62,228 nt of DNA from the NCBI GenBank assembly GCA_035296325.1, contig DATHBD010000013.1, positions 1 through 62,228 on the forward strand, given 5' to 3'. Below, in pieces: positions 50,301 to 58,352 of this stretch. The notes below the pieces were generated by a model. It made no database searches and was not told the origin of the DNA. It saw only the letters and a list, made by a program, of their open reading frames with translations. The translations under genes were made by a program, and so were the position numbers. Every line of letters begins with the position of its first letter. Within the stretch, counting starts at the first letter, position 1. This stretch comes from DATHBD01 sp035296325. GTDB taxonomy: Bacteria; Actinomycetota; Actinomycetes; Mycobacteriales; Micromonosporaceae.

Positions 50301-51932
50301 GTGGCTGAGCGACCTGTGCTGCCGCCCGCACCCGGGGAGTCGCAGACCGGATCCGCCCTGCAGGCTGGCCGGCCTGATCTGGTCGTGCGGTACCGGTCCG
50401 CGCTGCCCGCAGCGCGGGCGGCGATTCTGGGCCGGTTGTGGGGCGCACTTGGCCGGGAGCCGATTGCGGGCGTGTCCGCACGCTCCAGCGCGGCGGGCAC
50501 GCTGACGCTGACGCTGGCCGATGGGCGCCGTGTGGTCGGGGACGCCGCTGCCGCGGAGCCGTTCGCCGAGCCGCCAGCCGGCTGGTCGGTGACCGTGGAT
50601 GGCCGGCCCTACCAGCGGCCCGACCGCCTGGTGGCGGCACTGCGACTGCCCGGCGCAGACCGGCTCAGCCGCGAACTCGGCAACAGCGTGGCCAACCTGG
50701 CCCTGGGCCGGGCCGGATCAGCTCGAGGTGGATCCGCCCGGGATGCACCGGGCCCGGCCGGGCCCGGTGACCTCGCCGACGCGGAACAGGCGGTCGTGGA
50801 CGGGCATCCACTGCATCCCTGCTGCCGGACCCGGATCGGGTTCTCCACCGCCGACGTCCTGGCGTACGCACCGGAGCACCGCCCGGTCGTCCGCCTCGTG
50901 GCGGTCGCCGTGCCGGCGAAGCACTGGCTCAGCACGGGTACCGGCATGCCGCCGATCCTCCCCGTGCACCCGGCTCAGCTGCCGCGGGTGCTGGACACCG
51001 GCCTGGTGCAGGAGACCGGCGCGACCATGCGGGCGCGCCCGTTGATGTCGCTACGAACCGTTGCCCTCCTCGATGAGCCGACGCTGCACCTGAAGACCGC
51101 ACTCGACGTGCAGATGACCAGCGCCGTGCGGATCGTGTCCGCCGCCGCTGTCCGCAACGGCCCGACGGTCTCCGCGCTCCTGGTCGGATTGACCCGGCAC
51201 ACGCCGGGGCTGACCGTGCTGCGCGAACTGGCCGGCGGTGCGGTCCTGCTGGACGGTGAGCCGAGCGCCAGCATGGCGGCGGTCTGGCGCGAGGCCCCCC
51301 GGCTGGGACCCGGGGAACGGGTGCTGCCGCTCGCCGCCCTGACGGCAGCAGCCCCCGACGGGCGTCCGATCGTGGCGGGCGTGATCGACGAAGGCTACGC
51401 CGGCCGACCCACCCGGTTCTTCGGTGACCTCGTCGCCATGCTGCTGCCGCCGCTGCTCAAGCTCCTGCACCTCGGCGTCGCCCTCGAGGCGCACGGGCAG
51501 AACACCCTGCTCGTACTGCGTGCCGGGCGCCCTGCGCGGATCCTGTACCGCGACGTCGGCGGCATCCGGATCTCTCCGCACCGGCTGGGCAGCGCCGGCA
51601 TCGAGGCGCCGGCGCTGCACGGCAGCCTCACCGAGGACGACCCCGCCGCCCTGTCCACCAGGCTCTTCGCCGCCGTGGTGTCGACCGTGCTCGCCGAACT
51701 CGTCGCCGTGCTGGCGCGGGCGTACGGCGCGCCGCCCCCGGTGCTGTGGGGGCAGGTGGCCGCCGTGGCCCGGGCGGCGTACGCCGCACTGCCGGTACAG
51801 GCGGGCGTCGACCGCGCGGCGTTGTTCGGACCGGTCCTCCCGGTCAAGGCGATGACGGCGATGCGGCTCGCCGACGACCCGCTCACCGATCGCTGGGCGG
51901 CCCTGCCCAACCCGATCGCCGGGCTGTCGTGA
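50301..51932 (+). CDS. IucA/IucC-family NRPS-independent siderophore synthetase (first)
   Basis: A 543-residue protein. DGHPLHPCCRTRIGFS (about 166-181) is the nucleotide- and substrate-binding motif of NIS synthetases. LPVHPAQLPRVL, then DEPTLHLKTALDVQMTSAVR and the C-terminal LHLGVALEAHGQNTLL motif (FhuF/IucA_C part), complete the fold. These enzymes use ATP to condense a carboxylate such as citrate with an amine or alcohol. GTG 50301 is chosen because GGAAGGGG lies just before it; the frame is open from 50220. In the first motif, Arg stands where many homologues have Lys. Its stop overlaps the next start (GTGA). Confidence 0.88.
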   Translation: MAERPVLPPAPGESQTGSALQAGRPDLVVRYRSALPAARAAILGRLWGALGREPIAGVSARSSAAGTLTLTLADGRRVVGDAAAAEPFAEPPAGWSVTVDGRPYQRPDRLVAALRLPGADRLSRELGNSVANLALGRAGSARGGSARDAPGPAGPGDLADAEQAVVDGHPLHPCCRTRIGFSTADVLAYAPEHRPVVRLVAVAVPAKHWLSTGTGMPPILPVHPAQLPRVLDTGLVQETGATMRARPLMSLRTVALLDEPTLHLKTALDVQMTSAVRIVSAAAVRNGPTVSALLVGLTRHTPGLTVLRELAGGAVLLDGEPSASMAAVWREAPRLGPGERVLPLAALTAAAPDGRPIVAGVIDEGYAGRPTRFFGDLVAMLLPPLLKLLHLGVALEAHGQNTLLVLRAGRPARILYRDVGGIRISPHRLGSAGIEAPALHGSLTEDDPAALSTRLFAAVVSTVLAELVAVLARAYGAPPPVLWGQVAAVARAAYAALPVQAGVDRAALFGPVLPVKAMTAMRLADDPLTDRWAALPNPIAGLS

Positions 51933-53587
51933 GACTCGGCCTGCCGACCCGGCTGCGTGAGGCGGCCACCCACGCCGAAGCGGAGCTGACCGCCGCGGCA
52001 CCGGACCTGCTGACCGCGTTCCGCGATGCGCTGCCCCGCGCCGGCGACACCGTGTCCCGCCGGTTACTGGCCGCGCTCGTGCGGGAGGGTCTGCTGGGGG
52101 CGCCCCGTGGCGCCCGCCGGCACGCCTTCGGCCAGGTCGCCCTTACCGGGCCGGCGGTCCCCGACCCGATCGAGCTGCTCGCCGACCTGCCCGGTGGCAA
52201 CGACGCGCTGGCCGGGGAGTTGGCCGACGCGGTCGTCAAACTCGCCATCGCCTACGCCAGGCGGCCCGCGCCCGACCCGGCCGGCCAACTCGACGCCGCG
52301 CAACGGCTCGACGCCGACGACCAGATCGCCCTCCTGGAGCGGCTCGGCGTCGACGGGCACAACCTGCACCCGTGCGGGCGCACCCGGCTCGGCTGGTCCG
52401 TACGCGACGTGCTCGACCACGATCTCGAGTCGGGTGCGACCGCCGTCGGATTCGTCGCCGTACGCCGGGGCCGGCACGTCGGGCACGACGTCGGCGCCCT
52501 GCTCCGGGACAGCTTTCCGCAGCTGCCGGTGGCGGCCAGCGGGTACGCGCTGCAGCCGGTACACGCGTGGCAGCTCGCACATCGCATCCCGCAGCGGTAC
52601 GCCGACCTGCTCGCCGCCGGTGACCTACGGGTGCTGGACGGCGCGACGCTGACCGCCGTGCCCACCGCGGCGCTGCGGACGCTGCTGCTGCCGCCCGGCG
52701 GGGACGGCGCGGCGCGCGGGTACCTCAAGCTGTCCCTCGACATCCAGGTCACCTCCACCCGGCGCACGATCTCGGTGGCGAGCACCCAGAACGGCCCGGT
52801 GCTCTCCGCCCTGCTGCACCGGCTGACCGCCGGGGAGGACCGCTTGGTGCTGCTGCCGGAGACGGCCGGCGCCGCCGTGTGTGCCCCCGGCGGGCGTAGC
52901 CGCGATCTGGGCGCGATCGTGCGGACCGGGCTGGCCGGCCGGCTGGGACCGGGCGAGATCGCGGTGCCGGGTACGGCCATGGGCCCGCTGCTCGGCACAC
53001 TCGTTGCGCGGTACGCGGTGCGGCGGCGCCTTTCGATGGGCGCACCGGCCGGGCTCGCCTTTCTGACCGACTACGCCGGGATCCTGCTGCCTCCGCTGCT
53101 CCGGTTGGCCACCCGCCACGGCATCGCGCTGGAGGCGCACCTGCAGAACAGCATCGTCACCTTCCGCGAGGGGCTACCGCACCGGCTTGTCCTGCGCGAC
53201 TTCGCCGGACTGCGGCTGCACCGGGCCAGGCTGGAGCGCCACAGCGGCCCCGCCGTCCTGTGGCCGGAGTCGGTGGTGGCGACAGACTCCCTCGACGTGA
53301 TGCGCGCGAAGCTCGGCTACACCGCGCTCCAGGCCCACCTGGCGGACCTGGTGCAGCGACTGGTGGTGGCGCACGGGGTGGACGAGACAGCGGCCTGGCA
53401 GGCGGTACGCGACGTGCTGGACGAGACGTACGAACCGATGCTGGGCGACCCCGCCACGGCCACCCGGGCCCGGGCCGACCACGCCTTCTTCACCGCGCCG
53501 ACCGTGCCGCACAAGGCGCTGGTGCGCATGCGGCTGGCCAACGACGGCGGTGACCGGTACGTGCCGGTCGGCAACCCGCTCGCGTGA
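51929..53587 (+). CDS. IucA/IucC-family NRPS-independent siderophore synthetase (second)
   Basis: A 552-residue paralogue of the preceding protein, with the same ordered motifs: DGHNLHPCGRTRLGWS (about 142-157), LQPVHAWQLAHR, GYLKLSLDIQVTSTRRTISV and HGIALEAHLQNSIV. Low identity outside the motifs means they are different synthetases rather than a recent duplication, as in vibrioferrin (PvsB/PvsD) or staphyloferrin B (SbnE/SbnF), where two act in turn on one scaffold. GTG 51929 overlaps the preceding stop. A decarboxylase gene follows after 13 bp. Confidence 0.88.
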   Translation: MRLGLPTRLREAATHAEAELTAAAPDLLTAFRDALPRAGDTVSRRLLAALVREGLLGAPRGARRHAFGQVALTGPAVPDPIELLADLPGGNDALAGELADAVVKLAIAYARRPAPDPAGQLDAAQRLDADDQIALLERLGVDGHNLHPCGRTRLGWSVRDVLDHDLESGATAVGFVAVRRGRHVGHDVGALLRDSFPQLPVAASGYALQPVHAWQLAHRIPQRYADLLAAGDLRVLDGATLTAVPTAALRTLLLPPGGDGAARGYLKLSLDIQVTSTRRTISVASTQNGPVLSALLHRLTAGEDRLVLLPETAGAAVCAPGGRSRDLGAIVRTGLAGRLGPGEIAVPGTAMGPLLGTLVARYAVRRRLSMGAPAGLAFLTDYAGILLPPLLRLATRHGIALEAHLQNSIVTFREGLPHRLVLRDFAGLRLHRARLERHSGPAVLWPESVVATDSLDVMRAKLGYTALQAHLADLVQRLVVAHGVDETAAWQAVRDVLDETYEPMLGDPATATRARADHAFFTAPTVPHKALVRMRLANDGGDRYVPVGNPLA

Positions 53588-53600
53588 CCGGCGTTCTCGG

Positions 53601-54830
53601 ATGAGCGGCGAGGCCCCGGGCGCACCCGCGGTCTCACCCGCGGTGGTGGCGGCGCTGCGGGCGCTGCCCTCGCCGGTCTGTGCCTTCGTCTACGACCGGG
53701 CCACCCTGCGGGCCAACGCCGGGCGGGTACGCGCCGCGTTGCCCGCCGGCACGCTGCTCTGCTACGCCGTCAAGGCCAACGGCCACCCCGACGTGGTGGG
53801 CGCGCTCGCGGATTGCCTGGACGGGCTGGAGGTCGCCTCCGGCGGTGAACTGGCCATCGCCAGGACCGCCCTCGCCAGGACCGCCGTCGCCGGGACCGCG
53901 CCAACCCGGGCGCTCGTGGTCTTCGCCGGCCCCGCCAAGACCGACGCCGAGTTGACCGCCGCCGTCGCCGCGGGTGCCGTCCTGCACGTGGAGAGCGTGC
54001 ATGAACTGCGCCGGCTGGCACACCTCGTCGGATCCTCCGGTACCCCGACCGTCGCGGTGGCGCTGCGGGTCAACCGGACGGCCGAGCCGCCCGCCGGCAG
54101 TCACCGGATGACCGGCACCGCGAGCCAGTTCGGGATGGACGAGGCAGCCCTGCCCGAGGCGGTGGCCGTCGCCGCCGCGTCCCCCGCCATCCAGGTGATC
54201 GGCTTCCACCTGCATGCGGTCTCCAACAACCTCGACGCGACCGTCCACGCGGGTTTCGTGGTCGACGCGGTGCACTGGTCGGTGCAAGCGGCCGGCCGGC
54301 TCGGCATCGCGCTGCGCTACGTCAATGTGGGCGGCGGGCTCGGCGTCGACTACGCCGGCGGCGCCGCATTCGACCTCGACGCGCTCCGGGTCGGCCTGAC
54401 CGCTGCAGCCCGCGCGCTGCCGCCGGACGCCCGACTCGTCTTCGAGCCGGGACGTTTGCTCGCCGCCTCCGCCGGTTGGTACGCCGCCGAGGTGCTGGAC
54501 GTCAAGCGCAGCCACGGCCGGTGGTTCGCGGTGCTGCGCGGCGGGACGCACCACTTCCGGCTCCCCGCGGCGTGGGGGTACAGCCACCCGTTCGCGATCC
54601 TGCCGGTCGAGCACTGGCCGTACCCGTTTCCCCGGCCGCAGGTGACCGGAGCGCCGGTCAACGTGGTGGGCGAGTTGTGCACCCCCCGCGACGTGCTGGC
54701 GCGTGACGCGCCGGTGCAGCGGCTGCGCGCCGGCGACGTGGTCGTGTTCCCCGACGCGGGGGCGTACGGCTGGGACATCTCGCACCACGACTTTCTCCGC
54801 CACGAGCATCCGACGGTCGTCGTCCTGTAG
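53601..54830 (+). CDS. Fold-III PLP-dependent decarboxylase (LysA/ornithine type) of the siderophore operon
   Basis: A 409-residue protein. The PLP lysine is in LLCYAVKANGHP (about residue 55), with the family's GLEVASGGEL, GFHLHAVSNN, NVGGGLGVDYAG and FEPGRLL motifs. The order is that of diaminopimelate/ornithine decarboxylases (alanine-racemase fold). In vibrioferrin and staphyloferrin B clusters, a related enzyme (PvsE, SbnH) decarboxylates a citryl-amino-acid intermediate, so the same job is likely here. The usual GELC active-site motif is present (VVGELCTPRDVL). Three 15-bp repeats (about 53857-53900) add a short Ala/Arg/Thr insertion. Confidence 0.88.
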   Translation: MSGEAPGAPAVSPAVVAALRALPSPVCAFVYDRATLRANAGRVRAALPAGTLLCYAVKANGHPDVVGALADCLDGLEVASGGELAIARTALARTAVAGTAPTRALVVFAGPAKTDAELTAAVAAGAVLHVESVHELRRLAHLVGSSGTPTVAVALRVNRTAEPPAGSHRMTGTASQFGMDEAALPEAVAVAAASPAIQVIGFHLHAVSNNLDATVHAGFVVDAVHWSVQAAGRLGIALRYVNVGGGLGVDYAGGAAFDLDALRVGLTAAARALPPDARLVFEPGRLLAASAGWYAAEVLDVKRSHGRWFAVLRGGTHHFRLPAAWGYSHPFAILPVEHWPYPFPRPQVTGAPVNVVGELCTPRDVLARDAPVQRLRAGDVVVFPDAGAYGWDISHHDFLRHEHPTVVVL

Positions 54831-54846
54831 AGCCCCTTGACGGCCG

Positions 54847-54865
54847 CTATTCACTCAGTGAATAG
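54847..54865. promoter_or_regulatory. PadR operator overlapping the start of padR
   Basis: CTATTCACTCAGTGAATAG has perfect 9-bp arms around one base. It ends 7 bp before the likely GTG start (54873), so bound repressor would block both RNA polymerase and translation. TGAATAGT inside the site could act as a -10, which would place the transcript start at or next to the GTG, giving a leaderless mRNA. Confidence 0.65.
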
Positions 54866-54872
54866 TTGGGCC

Positions 54873-55409
54873 GTGTCCACCGCTTTCGTCCTGCTGGGAC
54901 TGCTCGCATCCGGACCACGGCACGGCTACGACCTCAAACGCGAGCACGACATCCGGCTGCCGCAGGCCAAGCCGATCCCCTTCGGCCAGGTCTACGCCAC
55001 GCTCAACCGGCTGGTCCGCGACGACCTCATCGCGGAAACCGGGCACGAGCAGGCCGGTGGCCCGGAACGCACGGCGTACGCGCTGACTGAACGGGGGCGT
55101 GCGGCGCTGGACGGCTGGCTGGCATCGGTCGAGCCACCGGCGCCGCACGTCAACAGCACGCTGTTCGCCAAGGTGGTCGTCGCCGTGCTGGTCGCCGACG
55201 AGGCGACCGCCCGGCGGCACCTCGCCGCCCAGCGCGCAGCGCACACCGCGCGACTACGCGAGCTGACCGCGGTCAAGACGGCACCGGACGGCCGCCTCGC
55301 GGACGTGCTGGCCGCCGACTACGCCATCGCCCATCTCGACGCGGATCTGCGGTGGATGCAGACCACGCTGGACCGCGTCGCCGACCTGCGCCGGGAGGTG
55401 CACCAATGA
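54873..55409 (+). CDS. PadR-family transcriptional regulator
   Basis: A 178-residue protein. The winged helix is FVLLGLLASGPRHGYDLKRE with FGQVYATLNRLVRDDLIAETGHEQAGGPERTAYALTERGR, the standard PadR N-terminal domain. The C-terminal coiled-coil (AHTARLRELTAV, LDADLRWMQTTLDRVADLR) is the dimer part. GTG 54873 is preferred to upstream alternatives because it follows the palindrome and begins the domain. The stop overlaps the ATPase start (ATGA), so this regulator controls its own ABC unit. Confidence 0.9.
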   Translation: MSTAFVLLGLLASGPRHGYDLKREHDIRLPQAKPIPFGQVYATLNRLVRDDLIAETGHEQAGGPERTAYALTERGRAALDGWLASVEPPAPHVNSTLFAKVVVAVLVADEATARRHLAAQRAAHTARLRELTAVKTAPDGRLADVLAADYAIAHLDADLRWMQTTLDRVADLRREVHQ

Positions 55410-56104
55410 TCATCGAATCGCGTGCCGTGGTGAAGTCGTACGGCCGGACGCCGGCCCTGCGCGGAGTGTCGATGGCGGTGGACGAGGGCGAGATCGTCGC
55501 CGTGACCGGGCCGAGCGGCTGCGGCAAGTCCACGTTGCTGCACGTGCTGGCCGGCATACTCCGCCCGGACGCCGGGGAGGTGCACTACCGCGGCGAGCGG
55601 ATCGACGGCTGGAGCGAGAGCCGACGCTCCCGGCTGCGGCGCGGGGAGTTCGGCGTGCTGTTCCAGTTCGGCCAGCTCGTCACCGAACTGTCCGCGGCGG
55701 AGAACGTGGCGCTGCCGCTGCTGCTGGCCGGCACCCGTCGGCGGGAGGCCATCACGGCGGCCGCCCAGTGGCTGGAGCGGCTGGGGGTGGCGGAACTCTC
55801 CGCGCAGCGGCCCGGTGAGATGTCCGGCGGGCAGCAGCAGCGGGTCGCGCTGGCGCGGGCACTGGTGACCGAGCCACGGGTGCTCTTCGCCGACGAGCCG
55901 ACCGGCGCGCTCGACACCCTCGCCGGCGAGGCGGTGCTGGGGCACCTGGTCCGGGTCGCCCGCACCCACCGAACCACGGTTGTGCTGGTCACGCACGACG
56001 CGACCGTGGCGGCGTACGCGGATCGCGAGGTCATGCTGCGCGACGGCCTGCTGGACGCCGACGGCCTGGGCCTGGGCGCACCGCACGCCGAGGCGGTCCG
56101 ATGA
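55406..56104 (+). CDS. ABC transporter ATP-binding protein (MacB/LolD type)
   Basis: A 232-residue ATPase. Walker A is GPSGCGKST (about 35-43), the signature is MSGGQQQRVALARAL, Walker B is VLFADEPTGALD, and the H-loop is TTVVLVTHDATV. The SGGQQQRVAxARA and DEPTGALD forms are diagnostic of the MacB/LolD/FtsE group, which works with FtsX-like permeases. It is coupled by overlaps to padR before and the permease after. The relic at 14568 belonged to a similar transporter. Confidence 0.93.
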   Translation: MIIESRAVVKSYGRTPALRGVSMAVDEGEIVAVTGPSGCGKSTLLHVLAGILRPDAGEVHYRGERIDGWSESRRSRLRRGEFGVLFQFGQLVTELSAAENVALPLLLAGTRRREAITAAAQWLERLGVAELSAQRPGEMSGGQQQRVALARALVTEPRVLFADEPTGALDTLAGEAVLGHLVRVARTHRTTVVLVTHDATVAAYADREVMLRDGLLDADGLGLGAPHAEAVR

Positions 56105-57702
56105 GCCCGCTCACAGTGCTCCGGCTCGCCGCGGCGAACAACAGGTCCGACACGGTCCGGATCGCGTTGACGGCGGTCGGCGCAATGCTCGGCACCACCG
56201 CCGTGCTGGCCGCCGCGACAGTGCTGTCCATCGTCACGCCGAAAGGCCTGCGCGTGTCTGGCAACCTAGCCATGATCGAGAAGGCGCCGGGCATCCACGT
56301 GACCGACGAGAGCTACGTCCTGCCGTACAGCAACGGGCTGCTCAACGAGGCCGGCCTGCGACCCGGCGTGGCATTCGCCCTGCTGCTGCTGACCATTCCG
56401 GTGCTGGCGTTCGTGGCCCAGTGCAGCAAGCTCGGCGCACCGGCCCGGGACCGGCGCCTCGCCGCGATCCGGATGGCCGGCGGCACTCCGCGCCAGGTCG
56501 TGTGGGTGGCGGCCGTCGAGACCGGCCTGGCCGCGATCATCGGGGTCGGGCTGGGGTTCGGTGGGTATTTCCTCGGCCGACACCTGATCGACAACCCGGA
56601 CGCCCGGGGCACCCGCCCGCTTCCGACCGACGTGCTGCCGGCGGTCCCCTGGATGGTCGGTGTGGCGATCGCGGTACCGCTGCTGGTCACCCTCCTGGCG
56701 GTGGGCACGCTGCGGCACGTGGCGATCGGGCCGCTGGGCGTGGTTCGCGGTTCGCGCGCCGCCCGGCCCGGTCGGGCACCCGGGGTGCTGCTCGCGCTCG
56801 GCATCGGCGCCGCCGCGTTGCTCGAGCCGGTCAGCCGGTACCTGGACCGCCGGGACACCGCGCCGCAGGTTGTCGGTTACGCGCTGGCAGCGCTGATGTT
56901 CGTGGCCGTCCTGCTGGTCAGCTTCGGCGTGGTCACCGGGACCGGCTGGATCACCCACGCGGTCGGTCGGCTGCTGCACCGCTTCGCCCGCCGCCCTACC
57001 GGCCTGCTCGCCGGCCGACGGATGATGGCCGATCCCTGGTCGGGGAGCCGAACCCTCGCCGCCATGCTCGTGGCACTGGTCATCGGGGCCTTCGCCGCGG
57101 GCATCCACGCCGTGACGCTGACGTCGAGCCGCGCCGACCAGCTGAGCTTCCAGCGCGGCGCGGAGCAGCGGGGCGAACCGTATCTCGGCGACGACACCAG
57201 CTTCTACGACCGGGCCTACCAGCTCATCGGGTACGCCGCCGTGGTGGCCGTGGTGATCGCGGCGGCCGGCCTGCTGGTCGCGCTCGCCGACAGTATCGCC
57301 TCCCGCCGCCGGACGCTGTCCGCGCTGACTGCCAGCGGCACTCCGCGCGGCGTCCTCGCCCGGGCGACCGCGTGGCAGGTGCTGGCACCGGTCCTCCCGG
57401 CGGTCCTGCTCGCCGTGTCGGCCGGCGTCGCACTCCCCCGACTGGTGTTCCGGGAGGTCACCTCGCACGGCGGCGGGTACTGCCAGCCGGCGCCGGGCGA
57501 CCCGGTCGACGCATGCAGGGACCAGGCCTACTTCGAGGCGCACGGAGTCACCGATCCGACCGTCACGCTCGCGGTGCCGGTGCCGTGGGAACCACTCGCC
57601 CTGCTCGTCGGCGGAGCGCTGGGCGCCACCATCTTCATCACGCTCATCGGGCTGCTGTTTCTGCGGATGAGCACGATGGTGAGCGAACTGCGCACCACCT
57701 GA
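56101..57702 (+). CDS. FtsX-like ABC transporter permease
   Basis: A 533-residue membrane protein with about ten predicted helices in two FtsX halves. Helix 1 (ALTAVGAMLGTTAVLAAATVL) is followed by a loop and a central cluster. A second FtsX half has AAVVAVVIAAAGLLVALADS and the conserved SRRRTLSALTASGTPRGVLA. An outer loop between the last helices contains a paired-cysteine segment (GYCQPAPGDPVDACRD). ATG 56101 overlaps the ATPase stop. Such pairs export lipids, peptides or drugs. A role in siderophore export is possible by position only. Confidence 0.9.
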   Translation: MSPLTVLRLAAANNRSDTVRIALTAVGAMLGTTAVLAAATVLSIVTPKGLRVSGNLAMIEKAPGIHVTDESYVLPYSNGLLNEAGLRPGVAFALLLLTIPVLAFVAQCSKLGAPARDRRLAAIRMAGGTPRQVVWVAAVETGLAAIIGVGLGFGGYFLGRHLIDNPDARGTRPLPTDVLPAVPWMVGVAIAVPLLVTLLAVGTLRHVAIGPLGVVRGSRAARPGRAPGVLLALGIGAAALLEPVSRYLDRRDTAPQVVGYALAALMFVAVLLVSFGVVTGTGWITHAVGRLLHRFARRPTGLLAGRRMMADPWSGSRTLAAMLVALVIGAFAAGIHAVTLTSSRADQLSFQRGAEQRGEPYLGDDTSFYDRAYQLIGYAAVVAVVIAAAGLLVALADSIASRRRTLSALTASGTPRGVLARATAWQVLAPVLPAVLLAVSAGVALPRLVFREVTSHGGGYCQPAPGDPVDACRDQAYFEAHGVTDPTVTLAVPVPWEPLALLVGGALGATIFITLIGLLFLRMSTMVSELRTT

Positions 57703-57708
57703 CCGGGG

Positions 57709-58227
57709 TCACGCCGCTGGGCCGCGCCTGGGCCGCTGCGCCCACGACGCGGCCCGTACCGCGCGCAGCGCCTGGCGGCGTGCGTCCCCGAAAAGCCGGT
57801 CGAGGTAGAGCACGCCGTCCAGGTGGTCGGTCTCGTGCAGCAGCGCCCGGGCCAGGAAGCCGCTGGCGACAACGGTGACCGGTTCGCCGTACTGATCGAA
57901 TCCGGTCGCGGTGACGTGCAGCGCCCGGCGGGTCGGGTACGCCAGCCCCGGCAGGGACAGGCAGCCCTCCTCCCCGTCCTGCTCCCCCGAGGTAGCGGCG
58001 ATGCTCGGGTTGACGAGGTGACCGGAACCGGCCGCGACGGCGTACGCGAAGGCCCGGACGCCGACGCCGATCTGCGGCGCCGCAACGGCCGCGCGACCTG
58101 GCTCGGCGGCCGTGGTGTCGACCAGGTCACGGATCAGCGCACGGAGTTCGGCATCGAAGGACGTCAGCGGCTGGGCCGGGGTTCGTAACACCGGGTCACC
58201 AAACAGTCGGATCGGTCGGACCGCCAT
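57709..58227 (-). CDS. def: Peptide deformylase
   Basis: A 172-residue metalloenzyme that removes the formyl group from new proteins. The metal-binding motifs are EEGCLSLPG (Cys ligand) and HETDHLDG (His ligands and catalytic Glu), both intact. Motif I reads RAAVAAPQIG, where most members have a Gly before VAAPQ (or GxGxAAPQ); the key Gln is kept. Length and surroundings suggest a secondary deformylase rather than the housekeeping one, which usually sits with fmt. It is convergent with the ABC permease, 6 bp apart. Confidence 0.9.
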   Translation of the reverse strand: MAVRPIRLFGDPVLRTPAQPLTSFDAELRALIRDLVDTTAAEPGRAAVAAPQIGVGVRAFAYAVAAGSGHLVNPSIAATSGEQDGEEGCLSLPGLAYPTRRALHVTATGFDQYGEPVTVVASGFLARALLHETDHLDGVLYLDRLFGDARRQALRAVRAASWAQRPRRGPAA

Positions 58228-58352
58228 CTCACCGCTCTTCGATCATCACAGCGTGGCCATCAGATCACACCGAGTACTGGACCAGCGCGTTTGCCGTCTG
58301 TGGGCCTACACTTGCCCCCGAGCCCGCCGTCCAACCCCTCGGAGGATCGAGA

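Noticed and set aside
53857..53900. Three 15-bp repeats inside the decarboxylase gene
   Set aside because: They are in frame and encode a plain Ala/Arg/Thr insertion in a surface loop; no sign of a CRISPR or other function.
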